A stretch of DNA of 64,000 nt from Arenimonas sp049195245 (GCF_049195245.1 NZ_JBMIRR010000026.1:310001-374000), one strand, 5' to 3'; numbered from the stretch's first letter, positions 40,741 to 50,304 are shown. Numbers and translations: made by a program. The notes: generated by a model from the letters alone, not told the origin.

Positions 40741-41937
40741 TCAGTGGTGCGTCTGCCGCCAGCGCAGGATCGCGTCCGGCAGCTGGTCGCCGGGCACCGG
40801 GGCCGAGATCAGGAAACCCTGCGCGAAATCACAGCCCAGGCCGGCCAACAGCTGCCATTCCTCCACCGTCTCCACGCCCTCGGCCACGACCTTGAGGTCG
40901 AGCTTGCGGGCCAGGTCCAGGCTGGTCTCGATCATCGCGCGCTTGCGCGGCTGCGACGGCGCGCCGCTGACGAAGCCGCGGTCGATCTTGAGCGCCGTGA
41001 AGGGAATCTGCGACAGCTGCGACAGCGAGGAATAGCCGGTGCCGAAATCGTCCACGCTCAGACCGAAGCCCTTGAGCCGCAGCCGCGCCAGCATGCCCAG
41101 GCCGCGCGCGGTGTCGCTCATCACCGAGCTTTCGGTGATCTCCAGCACCACCTGGTCGGGGCTCAGGCCGTGCTCGCGCAGCACCGCCTCGTAGCGGTCG
41201 GCCACTTCGGGGCCGGTCAGGTTCTGGGCCGACACGTTGACCGAGATGTTGAGGTCCAGGCCCTTGGCCTGCCAGCGCTTCCACCAGGCGCAGGACTGCA
41301 CCAGCATCAGGTTGGTGAGTTCGTCGATCAGGCCGCCGGCCTCCATCACCGGCACAAACACCGCCGGCGGCACCATGCGGCCATCGGCCAGGCGCCAGCG
41401 GGCCAGCGCCTCGACGCCGACGATCTTGCCGTTGCCGAACTCGGCCTGCGGCTGGAAATAAGGAAAGATCTCGCCGCGCGCCAGGGCCTGGCGCGCCTCG
41501 TCCAGGCTCACCTCGATGTCGGTGGCCACGGCGCCCTGGCCCACCTCGGACTCGTACACCGACAGCACCGTGGTCAGTTTGCCCGGGGTCAGCGGCTTCT
41601 CGATGCAGCCCAGCACGCGCAGGCCCGAGGCCTTGGCCATCACCTGCACGGTGTGCAGCAGGGCCGGCTCCATGGCGCTGACCACGGCGATGGAATGGGC
41701 CAGGCGCTCCTGGGCGACGATGCCGATGAACTCGACGCCATCCATGCCGGGCATGTCCAGGTCCACCAGCACCACGTCCGGGGCGGCGGGCAGGGCGCGC
41801 AACAGGTCCAGGGCTTGGAATCCGTCGGCGGCCTCGTGCAGCTGGGTCAGGCCCAGGTCGGCGAGCAGGCGCAGGCCCAGCCGGCGCTGGAAGCCGTGGT
41901 CCTCCACCAAAAGGATAGTCAGCCCCGCCAGACCCAT
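40741..41937 (-). CDS. Response regulator with EAL cyclic-di-GMP phosphodiesterase domain
   Basis: The 398-residue protein joins a receiver domain (Asp59 in VLVDLDMPGMDG) to an EAL domain with the active-site set visible: GVEALARW, NISVNVSAQN, EITESS, DDFGTGYSS, LKIDRGF, AEGVE and FAQGF. It should hydrolyse cyclic-di-GMP when phosphorylated, in the style of VieA or PvrR. ATG 41937 fits the receiver start, and GTG 41958 would add seven residues. It is co-oriented with the hybrid kinase. Confidence 0.92.
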   Translation of the reverse strand: MGLAGLTILLVEDHGFQRRLGLRLLADLGLTQLHEAADGFQALDLLRALPAAPDVVLVDLDMPGMDGVEFIGIVAQERLAHSIAVVSAMEPALLHTVQVMAKASGLRVLGCIEKPLTPGKLTTVLSVYESEVGQGAVATDIEVSLDEARQALARGEIFPYFQPQAEFGNGKIVGVEALARWRLADGRMVPPAVFVPVMEAGGLIDELTNLMLVQSCAWWKRWQAKGLDLNISVNVSAQNLTGPEVADRYEAVLREHGLSPDQVVLEITESSVMSDTARGLGMLARLRLKGFGLSVDDFGTGYSSLSQLSQIPFTALKIDRGFVSGAPSQPRKRAMIETSLDLARKLDLKVVAEGVETVEEWQLLAGLGCDFAQGFLISAPVPGDQLPDAILRWRQTHH

Positions 41938-42296
41938 GCCTTTCCCCCGAAAGCGCACCCCGTGCCGGAGTGTCCGCCGACTCTACCTGTCGGGCCGTGA
42001 AGGCGAAAGCGCACCGCGGCGCGCGCCGGGAGCCGGCCCTGCTCGTGTGCAGTAACGCTGTCAGCGACAGCCAGCAGCCATGTCCCGGGACAGATATTGC
42101 GCCGCAGCAGCGAAAACCGTGCTGCAGCGCACATTGCTTAGCTTTCGGGCCATACGCTAGCGTCCGGCCAGCGGTGGCAGGGGGGTGGTGCCGGGGGGAT
42201 TCCGGACCGTCGCCAGCGCAGCAAGACGAATGCCTGTCTCATACCGGACACCGGTCCCGGGTCCGTGGCGCAAGACGATTCCTTGGGGAGATGACG
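41938..42296. other. 359-base divergent intergenic region
   Basis: This separates the EAL regulator from the SGNH hydrolase. It contains a 12-base direct repeat, CGAAAGCGCACC, at 41948 and 42004, and a GGGGAG ribosome site at 42285-42290. No convincing -35/-10 pair or small gene was found. Confidence 0.4.
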
Positions 42297-43385
42297 ATGA
42301 CGATTCCATTCCGCAGCCCTGCGGCCCGCTGGCTGCCGGCCATTGCCGTACTGGCGCTGGCCGGCCCGACGCTGGCCAATACGCTCAACCAGAACGTGTC
42401 CTGGACCATCGACCGGGCCGGCACCAGCACCAAGTACCGCATCGTGGCGTACGGCGATTCCATCTATGCCGGCTACAACGGCTCGATCAGCAATGCCGCG
42501 AAATACTCCGCGCCCACGGTGGACGCCGAGTACCTGGCCGCGCGCTGGGGTGCCGACATCGAGAGCATCCGCCGCACCAAGTCCGGCGCGGTTGCCAGCG
42601 ACGTGTACAACAACAAGATCGTCGCGGAGCGCTCGTACATGCAGGCCGCCTCCACCCGCGTGGTGACCTTCGAGATGTGCGGCAACGACGGCCTGCAGGC
42701 GCGCACCAGCTTCAAGGGCCAGACCGGCACCTGCAACTACGCCGTGCTCGATTCGGCGGTGAATGCCTGCCGCACCTACGTGGCCGCCGGCATGGACTTC
42801 ATCAATGCCAACGCGCATCCCAACACCCGCGTGAAGGTGATCGCCAACCTGTACTACCCCGGCTACAACGCCGACAACGTGCAGAGCTCGTGCCGCGACG
42901 CCAGCACCGGCCAGACCGTGAACCTGCGCGACCGCTTCCTGCCGGCCATCGCCCGCATGAACTGGAGCATGTGCGACTTCGCGCGCCAGAAGGGCTTCCA
43001 GTGCGCCGACAGCTTCGCGCAGTACATGGGCGCCGACTACGACACCAATGGCGACGGCCAGGTCGACTCGGCCGCGCTGCGCTACGTGTCGGGCGAAAGC
43101 GAGGCCAGCTACGTGACCCGCATCACCTCCACCCTGCGCTCGACCCTGCGCGACGCCAACACGCACTTCGCCACGGCCTCGACCAGCTACGACTACATCC
43201 AGTCCGACGACGTGCACCCGACCTACACCGGCGGCACCGTGTCGGCCGGCCTGTGGGGCGGCACCACCGGCACCGGTGCGGCGCGCTACACCAGCTTCAC
43301 CAATGGCCAGAGCCCGATCTGGAACCGCTTCGGCCACGAGCGCATGGGCTGGGCGATCTCGGTCTACAACACGGCCACGCCGTAA
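42297..43385 (+). CDS. Secreted SGNH/GDSL-type hydrolase
   Basis: The 362-residue protein has a signal peptide (WLPAIAVLALAGPTLA) and the SGNH blocks: GDSIYAGYNGS with Ser55, a CGND block and a late SDDVHPT providing Asp and His. Six cysteines in the mature part could form three disulfides. A loop DTNGDGQVD matches the EF-hand/dockerin calcium-binding pattern. Likely substrates are acetylated glycans or esters outside the cell. Of two ATGs, 42297 was preferred because GGGGAG lies six bases upstream. Confidence 0.85.
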   Translation: MTIPFRSPAARWLPAIAVLALAGPTLANTLNQNVSWTIDRAGTSTKYRIVAYGDSIYAGYNGSISNAAKYSAPTVDAEYLAARWGADIESIRRTKSGAVASDVYNNKIVAERSYMQAASTRVVTFEMCGNDGLQARTSFKGQTGTCNYAVLDSAVNACRTYVAAGMDFINANAHPNTRVKVIANLYYPGYNADNVQSSCRDASTGQTVNLRDRFLPAIARMNWSMCDFARQKGFQCADSFAQYMGADYDTNGDGQVDSAALRYVSGESEASYVTRITSTLRSTLRDANTHFATASTSYDYIQSDDVHPTYTGGTVSAGLWGGTTGTGAARYTSFTNGQSPIWNRFGHERMGWAISVYNTATP

Positions 43386-43409
43386 GCCGGCGCCGGACGG
43401 ATACCGACC

Positions 43410-44063
43410 GTGAGCGCCAACGGCCCGCCGCCGCCCCCGTCGTCCGGACCGGACGACGCGGGCGTGCGGGTGGTGCGCAAGCCTTCGGGCCCGCCGGGTC
43501 CGTGGCGGGGCTTGGCCATCGCCGGCGTCATGCTGGCGGTGGCCGGCGTTGTGGCCTACCTCGGCCTTCGCGAACCGACGCTGCTGCCGCAGAACCCGGT
43601 GGCAACACCCGCGGCGGCGCCTTCGGCGCCCGCTGTGCAAGCCAGGGCACCGACCCGGCCGCATCCGGCCCTGGCCACCGACAACCTGCCCAGCGGCGAC
43701 CCCAATGACCTGGCCAGCTACTTCCGTCCCGGCGACGAAGAGCCGACCGGCGCCGAAGTGATCGGCGCGCTCAACGACGTGGGCATCCACACCGGCATCG
43801 GCGCCTTCAATCCGCCGGGCACCAGCCCGCCGCTGGAAGGCCTGGCCGTGCCCGAGGACTTCGAGCTGCCCGAAGGCTACGTGCGCCACTATCAATCCAC
43901 CGACGAGGGCGTCGGCATCGAGCCGATCCTGATGTTCTCGCCCGGCTTGCAGCTGCGCGACGGCAACGGCCGGCTGATCGCGCTGCCCGATGACCTGGTC
44001 GTGCCGCCGCACCTGGCGCCGCCCGGCCTGCCCCTGCGGCGGGTGCGCATTCCCTCGCCCTGA
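43410..44063 (+). CDS. Membrane-anchored proline-rich protein of unknown function
   Basis: The 217-residue protein starts at GTG 43410 with a Pro-rich cytoplasmic tail, a helix at 35-53 (LAIAGVMLAVAGVVAYL), a Pro/Ala linker and an acidic periplasmic region ending PPGLPLRRVRIPSP. The design, an anchor plus a flexible spacer, recalls envelope chaperones or tethers. It follows the SGNH hydrolase gene by 24 bases and could assist that enzyme, but I recognise no family. Confidence 0.7.
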   Translation: MSANGPPPPPSSGPDDAGVRVVRKPSGPPGPWRGLAIAGVMLAVAGVVAYLGLREPTLLPQNPVATPAAAPSAPAVQARAPTRPHPALATDNLPSGDPNDLASYFRPGDEEPTGAEVIGALNDVGIHTGIGAFNPPGTSPPLEGLAVPEDFELPEGYVRHYQSTDEGVGIEPILMFSPGLQLRDGNGRLIALPDDLVVPPHLAPPGLPLRRVRIPSP

Positions 44064-44086
44064 GGATTCACCCGGAGTTTCGTGAT

Positions 44087-46543
44087 TTGAGCATGGAGCG
44101 CTTGCCGCCTTCCCGCTGGCGCCACCTGGCTGCCGTCGTGTTGTCCGCCGTGCTGCTGGGCCTGTATGCGCGAGGTGGCCCGGCGTGGATGCTGGGCTTC
44201 GTGGCGCTGGTGCCGTGGCTGATGGCGCTGGAGGCGACGCGCACGCTGCGCGGCAGCCTGGCCAGTGCGGTGCTGATGGCCGTGGGCTTCGTGGCGGCGG
44301 TGTTCGCCTGGTTCGGCGCCGCGATCGGAGGCTTCACCGGCATCGGCGTGCTGCCCGGCACCGCGGTGCTTCTGGTTCTGGCGCCACTGATGCAGCCGCA
44401 GCTGCTGGCCTACGCGCTGGCGCGACAGCTGGCCGCGCGCAGGCATGGCGCGGTGCTGCGCGCGCTGGCGGGCGCCAGCGCCTGGGTCGGCTGCGAGTGG
44501 CTGCTGCCCAAGCTGCTGGGCGATACGCTGGGCCATGGCCTGGCGCCTTCGGCGGCGTTCCGGCAGGCCGCGGACCTGGGCGGCGCGGCGGGCCTTAGCC
44601 TGGTGCTGATCCTGGTGAACGAAGCGGTGGCTGCGGCGCTGCAGCGGCGCGCCGGCGGCCTGCGTGCGATGCGCGCGCCGCTGGGCGCGGCCGCCGCGCT
44701 GGTGGCGGCCCTCGGCCTGTACGGCGCGGCGCGCCTGGCCACGCTGCAGGTGCCGCCGCCGGACGCGCCGATGCTGCGGGTGGCGATGATCCAGGCCAGC
44801 ATCACCGACTACGAACGCCTGCGCCAGGAGATCGGTACCTACGGCGTGGTGCGAAAAGTGCTCGACACGCATTTCGGCATGTCGCAGTCGGCGGTGATCG
44901 AACACGGCGCCGATGTACTGCTGTGGTCGGAGACCGTCTATCCGACAACCTTCGGCAAGGCGCGCAGCCAGGACGGCGCCGCGCTGGACCAGGAGATCCA
45001 GGCCTTCGTGGACGTGGCCGGCGTACCGCTGGTGTTCGGCACCTACGACCGCGACGAACTGGGCGAATACAACGCCGCCGCCTTCCTCGAGCCGGGCGCG
45101 GGCCTGATGGGCTTCTACCGCAAGACCCATCCCTTCCCGCTGACCGAACACGTGCCCGCGTGGATGGACAGCGCCTGGCTGCGACGCCTGCTGCCCTGGA
45201 CCGGCAGCTGGCAGCCCGGCTCGGGCGCACGCGTGCTGCCGCTGCGCGCGCGCGACGGCCGCGAGGTGAACGTGGTGCCGCTGATCTGCCTGGACGACGT
45301 GCGTCCGGGCCTGGCCATCGACGGCGCGCGCCTGGGCGCGCAGGCCATCATCGGGCTCTCCAACGATTCCTGGTTCACCGGCTATCCGGCCGGCGCGCGG
45401 CTGCACCTGTCGGTGGCGGCCTTCCGCAGCATCGAGACGCGGCTGCCGCAGGTGCGCGTGACCACCAACGGACTCAGCGCGATCGTGGACAGCAGCGGTG
45501 AAGTGCTGGCCAGCACCGGCATCGGCGACCAGGCGGTGCTGACCGCGGAGCTGTCCGCGCGCGATCCGGCGCCGACGCTGATGGTGCGCTGGGGCGACTG
45601 GGTGGGCCGCGCCGGCATGGCGCTGCTGCTGGTCCTGATGGCGCTGGCGGCGTGGAGGAAACTGCGCCTGCGCAGCGACGACCCCGCGGCGCCGGTGTAT
45701 TCGGACACCGTGGCGCTGCTGGCGCCGGGCTGGCGCTGGACCGCGGCGGCGCTTCGGGGAGTCGCAGGTCTGGCGCTGGCGTGGATCGCCGTGGACATGC
45801 TGCTGCGCAGGGGCCTGCAGGTGCAGTCCTTGTCGCAGCTGCGGATTTTCGGTCTCGGGGTCGTGCTGCCCCTGCTGGGCGCGTGGGCGATCCAGCGCCT
45901 TTTCGCGGCGCGCGTGCGCATCGCCGACGGGCGCCTGTGGCTGGACCAGCGTCGCCAGCAGGTGTCGATTCCGCTCGCATCGATCCAGCAGGTGAAACCC
46001 TGGCGGCTGCCGCTGCCGCGCGCCGGCGTGGACCTGGCGCTGTCGGGGGCGAGTGGCTGGCGACAGGGCCTGGCGGGCGCCGACGCGCTGCGGCTGGAGG
46101 CCGCGCTGGCCGCGGCCGGCGCACCGGTGCACGTGCAGGCGGGCGCAGCGCGCGGCGCGAGGATGGCGCACGCCCGCGCCCTCACGCGGCATCGCTGGCT
46201 CGACCACGGCCTGGTGAAGTTCGTGCTGTTTCCGCTGCTGCCGGCGGCGGTCGCGTTCCGCCTGCACCAGGTCATTGCCTTCGGCGGACCGCTCGGCGAG
46301 TTCTACACGCACGGGCCGCTGGCCTGGGCCACGGGCGCGGTGATCTGGTGGGCTTCCTGGTCGATCGGGCTGATGCTGCTGGCGGCGGTGCTGCGCCTGG
46401 GCGTCGAGGCGGGGTCGCTGTTGGCGCTGGCGCTGGCCCCGGCACGCCTGGTGGTAATGCGGGACGGGCTGCAGTGGCTGGCGCGCGCGATCTACTACCT
46501 GGGCGTGCCGGCCTGGCTGGCGCTGCGGCTGCTGTCGGACTGA
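44087..46543 (+). CDS. Lnt-like carbon-nitrogen hydrolase with long C-terminal membrane extension
   Basis: The 818 residues start with about seven helices (to ~215), then a nitrilase-fold domain with the catalytic set Glu282 (WSETVYP), Lys346 (YRKTHPF) and Cys401 (LICLDD). This matches apolipoprotein N-acyltransferase in layout. After the domain and one more helix comes an extra part of roughly 250 residues with four or more helices and a soluble insert (WLDQRRQQVSIPLASIQQV). Classic Lnt has about 510 residues. The start TTG 44087 has GGAG nine bases upstream. ATG 44093 is the alternative. Confidence 0.8.
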   Translation: MSMERLPPSRWRHLAAVVLSAVLLGLYARGGPAWMLGFVALVPWLMALEATRTLRGSLASAVLMAVGFVAAVFAWFGAAIGGFTGIGVLPGTAVLLVLAPLMQPQLLAYALARQLAARRHGAVLRALAGASAWVGCEWLLPKLLGDTLGHGLAPSAAFRQAADLGGAAGLSLVLILVNEAVAAALQRRAGGLRAMRAPLGAAAALVAALGLYGAARLATLQVPPPDAPMLRVAMIQASITDYERLRQEIGTYGVVRKVLDTHFGMSQSAVIEHGADVLLWSETVYPTTFGKARSQDGAALDQEIQAFVDVAGVPLVFGTYDRDELGEYNAAAFLEPGAGLMGFYRKTHPFPLTEHVPAWMDSAWLRRLLPWTGSWQPGSGARVLPLRARDGREVNVVPLICLDDVRPGLAIDGARLGAQAIIGLSNDSWFTGYPAGARLHLSVAAFRSIETRLPQVRVTTNGLSAIVDSSGEVLASTGIGDQAVLTAELSARDPAPTLMVRWGDWVGRAGMALLLVLMALAAWRKLRLRSDDPAAPVYSDTVALLAPGWRWTAAALRGVAGLALAWIAVDMLLRRGLQVQSLSQLRIFGLGVVLPLLGAWAIQRLFAARVRIADGRLWLDQRRQQVSIPLASIQQVKPWRLPLPRAGVDLALSGASGWRQGLAGADALRLEAALAAAGAPVHVQAGAARGARMAHARALTRHRWLDHGLVKFVLFPLLPAAVAFRLHQVIAFGGPLGEFYTHGPLAWATGAVIWWASWSIGLMLLAAVLRLGVEAGSLLALALAPARLVVMRDGLQWLARAIYYLGVPAWLALRLLSD

Positions 46544-46617
46544 AGTGCGGAAGGGACGTCGGCGCAACGGGATGTGAAGGCCGCGCCAGAGGCCGGCCCG
46601 GCCGGGACGGCCCCCGC

Positions 46618-46626
46618 TGCTATAAT
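46618..46626 (+). promoter_or_regulatory. Extended -10 promoter for the indolepyruvate oxidoreductase gene
   Basis: TGCTATAAT is a perfect extended -10 element about 35 bases before the ATG at 46661. No good -35 box lies upstream, as expected for extended -10 promoters. It stands out in a GC-rich background. Confidence 0.65.
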
Positions 46627-46660
46627 TCCGAGTCTTTGCTCCAGCCCCCGGAAGCCCGCC

Positions 46661-49600
46661 ATGTCCGTGCCAGCCCCGTTCGCCGCCCCCAGCCTCGACC
46701 GCGAGTACGACCTCGAGTCGAAATACACCCGCGAGGAAGGCCGCATCTACCTCTCCGGCGTGCAGGCCCTGGTGCGCCTGCCGCTGATGCAGCAGATGCG
46801 CGACCGCGCCGCCGGCATAAACACCGCCGGCTTCATCTCGGGCTACCGCGGCTCGCCGCTGGGCGGCTTCGACCTGGAGCTGTGGAAGGCCAAGAAGCAC
46901 ATGAAGGCCTCGGGCATCGAGTTCACGCCCGGCCTGAACGAGGACCTGGGCGCGACCATGGTCTGGGGCACGCAGCAGACCAACCTGTTCCCGGGTGCGA
47001 AGTACGACGGCGTGTTTTCGATGTGGTACGGCAAGGGTCCGGGCGTGGACCGCTGCGGCGACGTGTTCAAGCACGGCAACGCCGCCGGCACCTCGCAGTT
47101 CGGCGGCGTGCTGGCGCTGGCCGCCGATGACCATGCCTGCCGCTCGTCCACGCTGCCGCACGGCTCCGAGGGTGAGTTCGAGTCGGCGATGATGCCCATC
47201 CTCAATCCGGCCGGCGTGCAGGACATCCTGGACATGGGCCTGCTGGGCTGGGCGATGAGCCGCTACACGGGCCGCTGGATCGGCTTCAAGACGATCGCGG
47301 AAACGGTGGAGTCGTCGGCCTCGGTGAACGTCAACCCGCACCAGCTCGACATCATCCTGCCGCGCGATTTCGAACTGCCCGCGGGCGGCCTCAACATCCG
47401 CTGGCCGGACCCGCCGCTGAACCAGGAAATGCGCCTGCACCAGTACGCCGTGAAGGCGGCGCAGGCCTTCGCGCGCGCCAACCACATCGACAAGACCGTG
47501 GTGGATTCGCCGAACGCGCGCCTGGGCATCGTCACCACCGGCAAGAGCTACCTTGACGTGCTGCAGGCGCTGGAATACCTGGGCATCGACCGCAGGACCG
47601 CCGAGGACATCGGCATCCGCGTGTACAAGGTCGGCATGACCTGGCCGCTGGAGCCGGTGGGCATCCGCGAGTTCGCGCGCGGGCTGCAGGACATCATCGT
47701 CGTCGAGGAGAAGCGCAGCTTCATCGAGCGGCAGATGAAGGAATACATGTACAACTGGGAGGCCCGTCCTTCCATCATCGGCAAGTACGATGAAGCCGGC
47801 GAGTGGGTGCTGCCCAGCACGAATGAGCTGACTCCAGCCACCATTGCCGGCGTGATCGGCCGCCGCATCCAGCGCTTCCACGACAGCGAGCAGATCCGCG
47901 CGACGCTGAAGTGGATGCACGAGAAGGAGTCGGAGCTGGCGCAGCCGCGCGCGCTGTTCCCGCGCGTGCCGCACTACTGCTCCGGCTGCCCGCATAACTC
48001 GTCCACGGTGGTGCCGGAAGGCTCGCGCGCCCTCGGCGGCATCGGCTGCCACTACATGGTCACGTGGATGGACCGAAAGACCGACACTTTCACCCACATG
48101 GGCGGCGAAGGCGTCACCTGGAGCGGCCAGGCGCCGTTCACCGAGGAAAAGCACGTCTTCCAGAACCTCGGCGACGGCACCTACTTCCACTCCGGCTCGC
48201 TGGCGATCCGGCAGTCGATCGCCGCCAAGGTCAACATCACCTACAAGATCCTCTACAACGACGCCGTGGCGATGACCGGCGGCCAGCCGGTGGACGGCAC
48301 GCTCACCGTGCCCGACATCGCGCACCAGGTGCGCAGCGAAGGCGTGAAGACCATCGTGGTGCTGTCGGACGACATCGAGAAGTGGAGCGACAAGTCCATC
48401 TTCCCGTCGGGCGTGGAGTTCTACGACCGCGACGAGCTGGACGCCCAGCAGAAGCGCCTGCGCGAGGTCAAAGGCACCACGGTGCTGATCTTCGACCAGA
48501 CCTGCGCCGCCGAGAAGCGCCGCCGCCGCAAGCGCGGCAAGGCCGTGGACCCGAAGAAGCGCATCGCCATCAACTCGCTGGTCTGCGAAGGCTGCGGCGA
48601 CTGCGGCGTGAAGTCGAACTGCGTGTCGGTGCTGCCCAAGGAAACCGAGTTCGGCCGCAAGCGCGACATCGACCAGAGCAACTGCAACAAGGACTTCAGC
48701 TGCGTGAAGGGCTTCTGCCCCAGCTTCGTCACCATCAAGGGCGGCGGGCTGCGCAAGCGCAAGGGCGTGGGCAAGGCCGAGCTGCTGGCCAGCCTGCCGG
48801 CGCCGGTAATCCGCGGCACCCTCGAGCAGCCCTGGAACATCCTGATCACCGGCGTCGGCGGTACCGGCGTGGTGACCATCGGCGCGCTGCTGGGCATGGC
48901 CGCGCACCTGGAGAACAAGGGCGCCAGCGTGCTCGACCAGACCGGCCTGGCCCAGAAGGGCGGCGCCGTGACCACGCACGTGCGCATCGCGCGCACGCCG
49001 GCCGACATCCACGCCGTTCGCATCGCCGCCGGCGAAGCCGACCTGGTGCTGGGATGCGACATGGTGGTGGTGAACGACTACTGGGCGCTGTCCAAGATCC
49101 GCGCCGACCGCACCGAAGTGGTGATCAACGACTACCAGGCCATGCCGGGGCCGTTCACGCGCCAGCCGGACATGCAGTTCCCGGCGGCGGGCATCGTGGA
49201 TGCGATCCGCACCGCGCTGGGCGGCCGCGAGCCGGTGCAGGTGGCGGCGACCGAGATCGCCACCGCGCTGATGGGCGACGCCATCGCCACCAACCTGTTC
49301 ATGCTGGGCGTGGCCTGGCAGCGCGGGCTGGTGCCGATCAGCTTCGAGGCGCTGGTGCGCGCGATCGAGTTGAACGGTGCCGCGATCGAGATGAACAAGA
49401 CCGCCTTCGCCTGGGGCCGCCTGGCCGCGATCGACCCGCAGTCGGTGCTCGAGGCCGCGGGTCTGGTGGAATCGCCGCAGACCGAGGTGGCCGCGCTGCC
49501 GCTGGACGACGAGCGCCTGTCGCGCAATCTCGACGAAACCATCGAGCGCCGCATCGCCTTCCTCACCGACTACCAGGACCGCGCCTACGCGGGCCGCTAC

Positions 49601-50179
49601 GCCGGGCTGGTGGACAAGGTGCGCCAGGCCGAGGCGCGCAAGGCGCCGGGCTCCACCGCGCTGACCGAGGCCGTGGCGCGCTACTACTTCAAGCTGATGG
49701 CCTACAAGGACGAGTACGAAGTGGCGCGGCTGTACACCTCGGGCGAGTTCAGGCGCCGCATCGAGCAGCAGTTCGACGGCGACTACAAGATCCACTTCAA
49801 CCTGGCGCCGCCGCTGTTCGCGAAGAAGGACGCCGACGGCCACTTGATCAAGCAGGAGTTCGGGCCGTGGATGTTCACGGCGTTCAAGCTGATGGCGAAG
49901 TTCAAGTTCCTCCGTGGCGGCGCGCTCGACATCTTCGGCAAGACCGAAGAGCGCCGCATGGAGCGCCAGCTGATCGTGGACTACGCCAGGACGGTCGAGG
50001 AGCTGCTGACCACGCTGGACGGCGGCAACGTCGGCCTGGCCGCCGAGATCGCCGCGGTGCCGGAACACATTCGCGGCTACGGTCACGTCAAGGAAGCGCA
50101 CCTGGCCAAGGCGAAGGCGCGCGAGGCGGAGTTGATGGCGGCGTGGCGCAACCCCGCGCGCGCCGTCGCCGCCGCGTAA
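46661..50179 (+). CDS. Single-chain indolepyruvate ferredoxin oxidoreductase
   Basis: The 1172-residue enzyme oxidatively decarboxylates aryl- or branched-chain 2-oxo acids to acyl-CoA using thiamine diphosphate. It has an N-terminal 2-oxoacid domain (FISGYRGSPLGGFD), a thiamine-binding domain (IGCHYMVTWMD, NLGDGTYFHSG, YNDAVAMTGGQP), cysteines for iron-sulfur clusters (CEGCGDCGVKSNC and SCVKGFCP), and a gamma-type domain (ITGVGGTGVVTIGALLGMAA). This fused form is typical of aerobic proteobacteria. It appears monocistronic with an extended -10 promoter and ends just before a long palindrome. Confidence 0.94.
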   Translation: MSVPAPFAAPSLDREYDLESKYTREEGRIYLSGVQALVRLPLMQQMRDRAAGINTAGFISGYRGSPLGGFDLELWKAKKHMKASGIEFTPGLNEDLGATMVWGTQQTNLFPGAKYDGVFSMWYGKGPGVDRCGDVFKHGNAAGTSQFGGVLALAADDHACRSSTLPHGSEGEFESAMMPILNPAGVQDILDMGLLGWAMSRYTGRWIGFKTIAETVESSASVNVNPHQLDIILPRDFELPAGGLNIRWPDPPLNQEMRLHQYAVKAAQAFARANHIDKTVVDSPNARLGIVTTGKSYLDVLQALEYLGIDRRTAEDIGIRVYKVGMTWPLEPVGIREFARGLQDIIVVEEKRSFIERQMKEYMYNWEARPSIIGKYDEAGEWVLPSTNELTPATIAGVIGRRIQRFHDSEQIRATLKWMHEKESELAQPRALFPRVPHYCSGCPHNSSTVVPEGSRALGGIGCHYMVTWMDRKTDTFTHMGGEGVTWSGQAPFTEEKHVFQNLGDGTYFHSGSLAIRQSIAAKVNITYKILYNDAVAMTGGQPVDGTLTVPDIAHQVRSEGVKTIVVLSDDIEKWSDKSIFPSGVEFYDRDELDAQQKRLREVKGTTVLIFDQTCAAEKRRRRKRGKAVDPKKRIAINSLVCEGCGDCGVKSNCVSVLPKETEFGRKRDIDQSNCNKDFSCVKGFCPSFVTIKGGGLRKRKGVGKAELLASLPAPVIRGTLEQPWNILITGVGGTGVVTIGALLGMAAHLENKGASVLDQTGLAQKGGAVTTHVRIARTPADIHAVRIAAGEADLVLGCDMVVVNDYWALSKIRADRTEVVINDYQAMPGPFTRQPDMQFPAAGIVDAIRTALGGREPVQVAATEIATALMGDAIATNLFMLGVAWQRGLVPISFEALVRAIELNGAAIEMNKTAFAWGRLAAIDPQSVLEAAGLVESPQTEVAALPLDDERLSRNLDETIERRIAFLTDYQDRAYAGRYAGLVDKVRQAEARKAPGSTALTEAVARYYFKLMAYKDEYEVARLYTSGEFRRRIEQQFDGDYKIHFNLAPPLFAKKDADGHLIKQEFGPWMFTAFKLMAKFKFLRGGALDIFGKTEERRMERQLIVDYARTVEELLTTLDGGNVGLAAEIAAVPEHIRGYGHVKEAHLAKAKAREAELMAAWRNPARAVAAA

Positions 50180-50187
50180 AAGCGTCC

Positions 50188-50295
50188 GTACCAGGTATAA
50201 ATGACTTCGCCCCCGGAACTCTGGCCTTGGCCAAGGTTCCGGGGGCGAAGTTATTTATACCTGGTACGTTGTCCCTGCCTGGTACGTTGTCCCTG
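50188..50295. repeat. Intergenic palindrome with 32-base arms plus tandem repeat, copy B
   Basis: Arms 50188-50219 and 50236-50267 match with one mismatch around a 16-base loop that itself contains CTTGGCCAAG. The arm ends read GTACCAGGTAT, sharing RTACCAGGTAT with copies A and C. Next come two exact tandem copies of CCTGGTACGTTGTCCCTG (50260-50277 and 50278-50295). It lies between the convergent oxidoreductase and M56 genes and may terminate both. Confidence 0.9.
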
Positions 50296-50304
50296 TCGGT
50301 GGCT

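Noticed and set aside
41948..42015. Direct repeat CGAAAGCGCACC as an operator
   Set aside because: Two 12-base copies 56 bases apart in GC-rich DNA, one near a start codon, with no symmetry; too weak to call.
43892..50101. A 2069-codon minus-strand frame across several genes
   Set aside because: It is antisense to five well-supported plus-strand genes and has the His/Arg/Gln-rich composition of GC-rich shadow frames.
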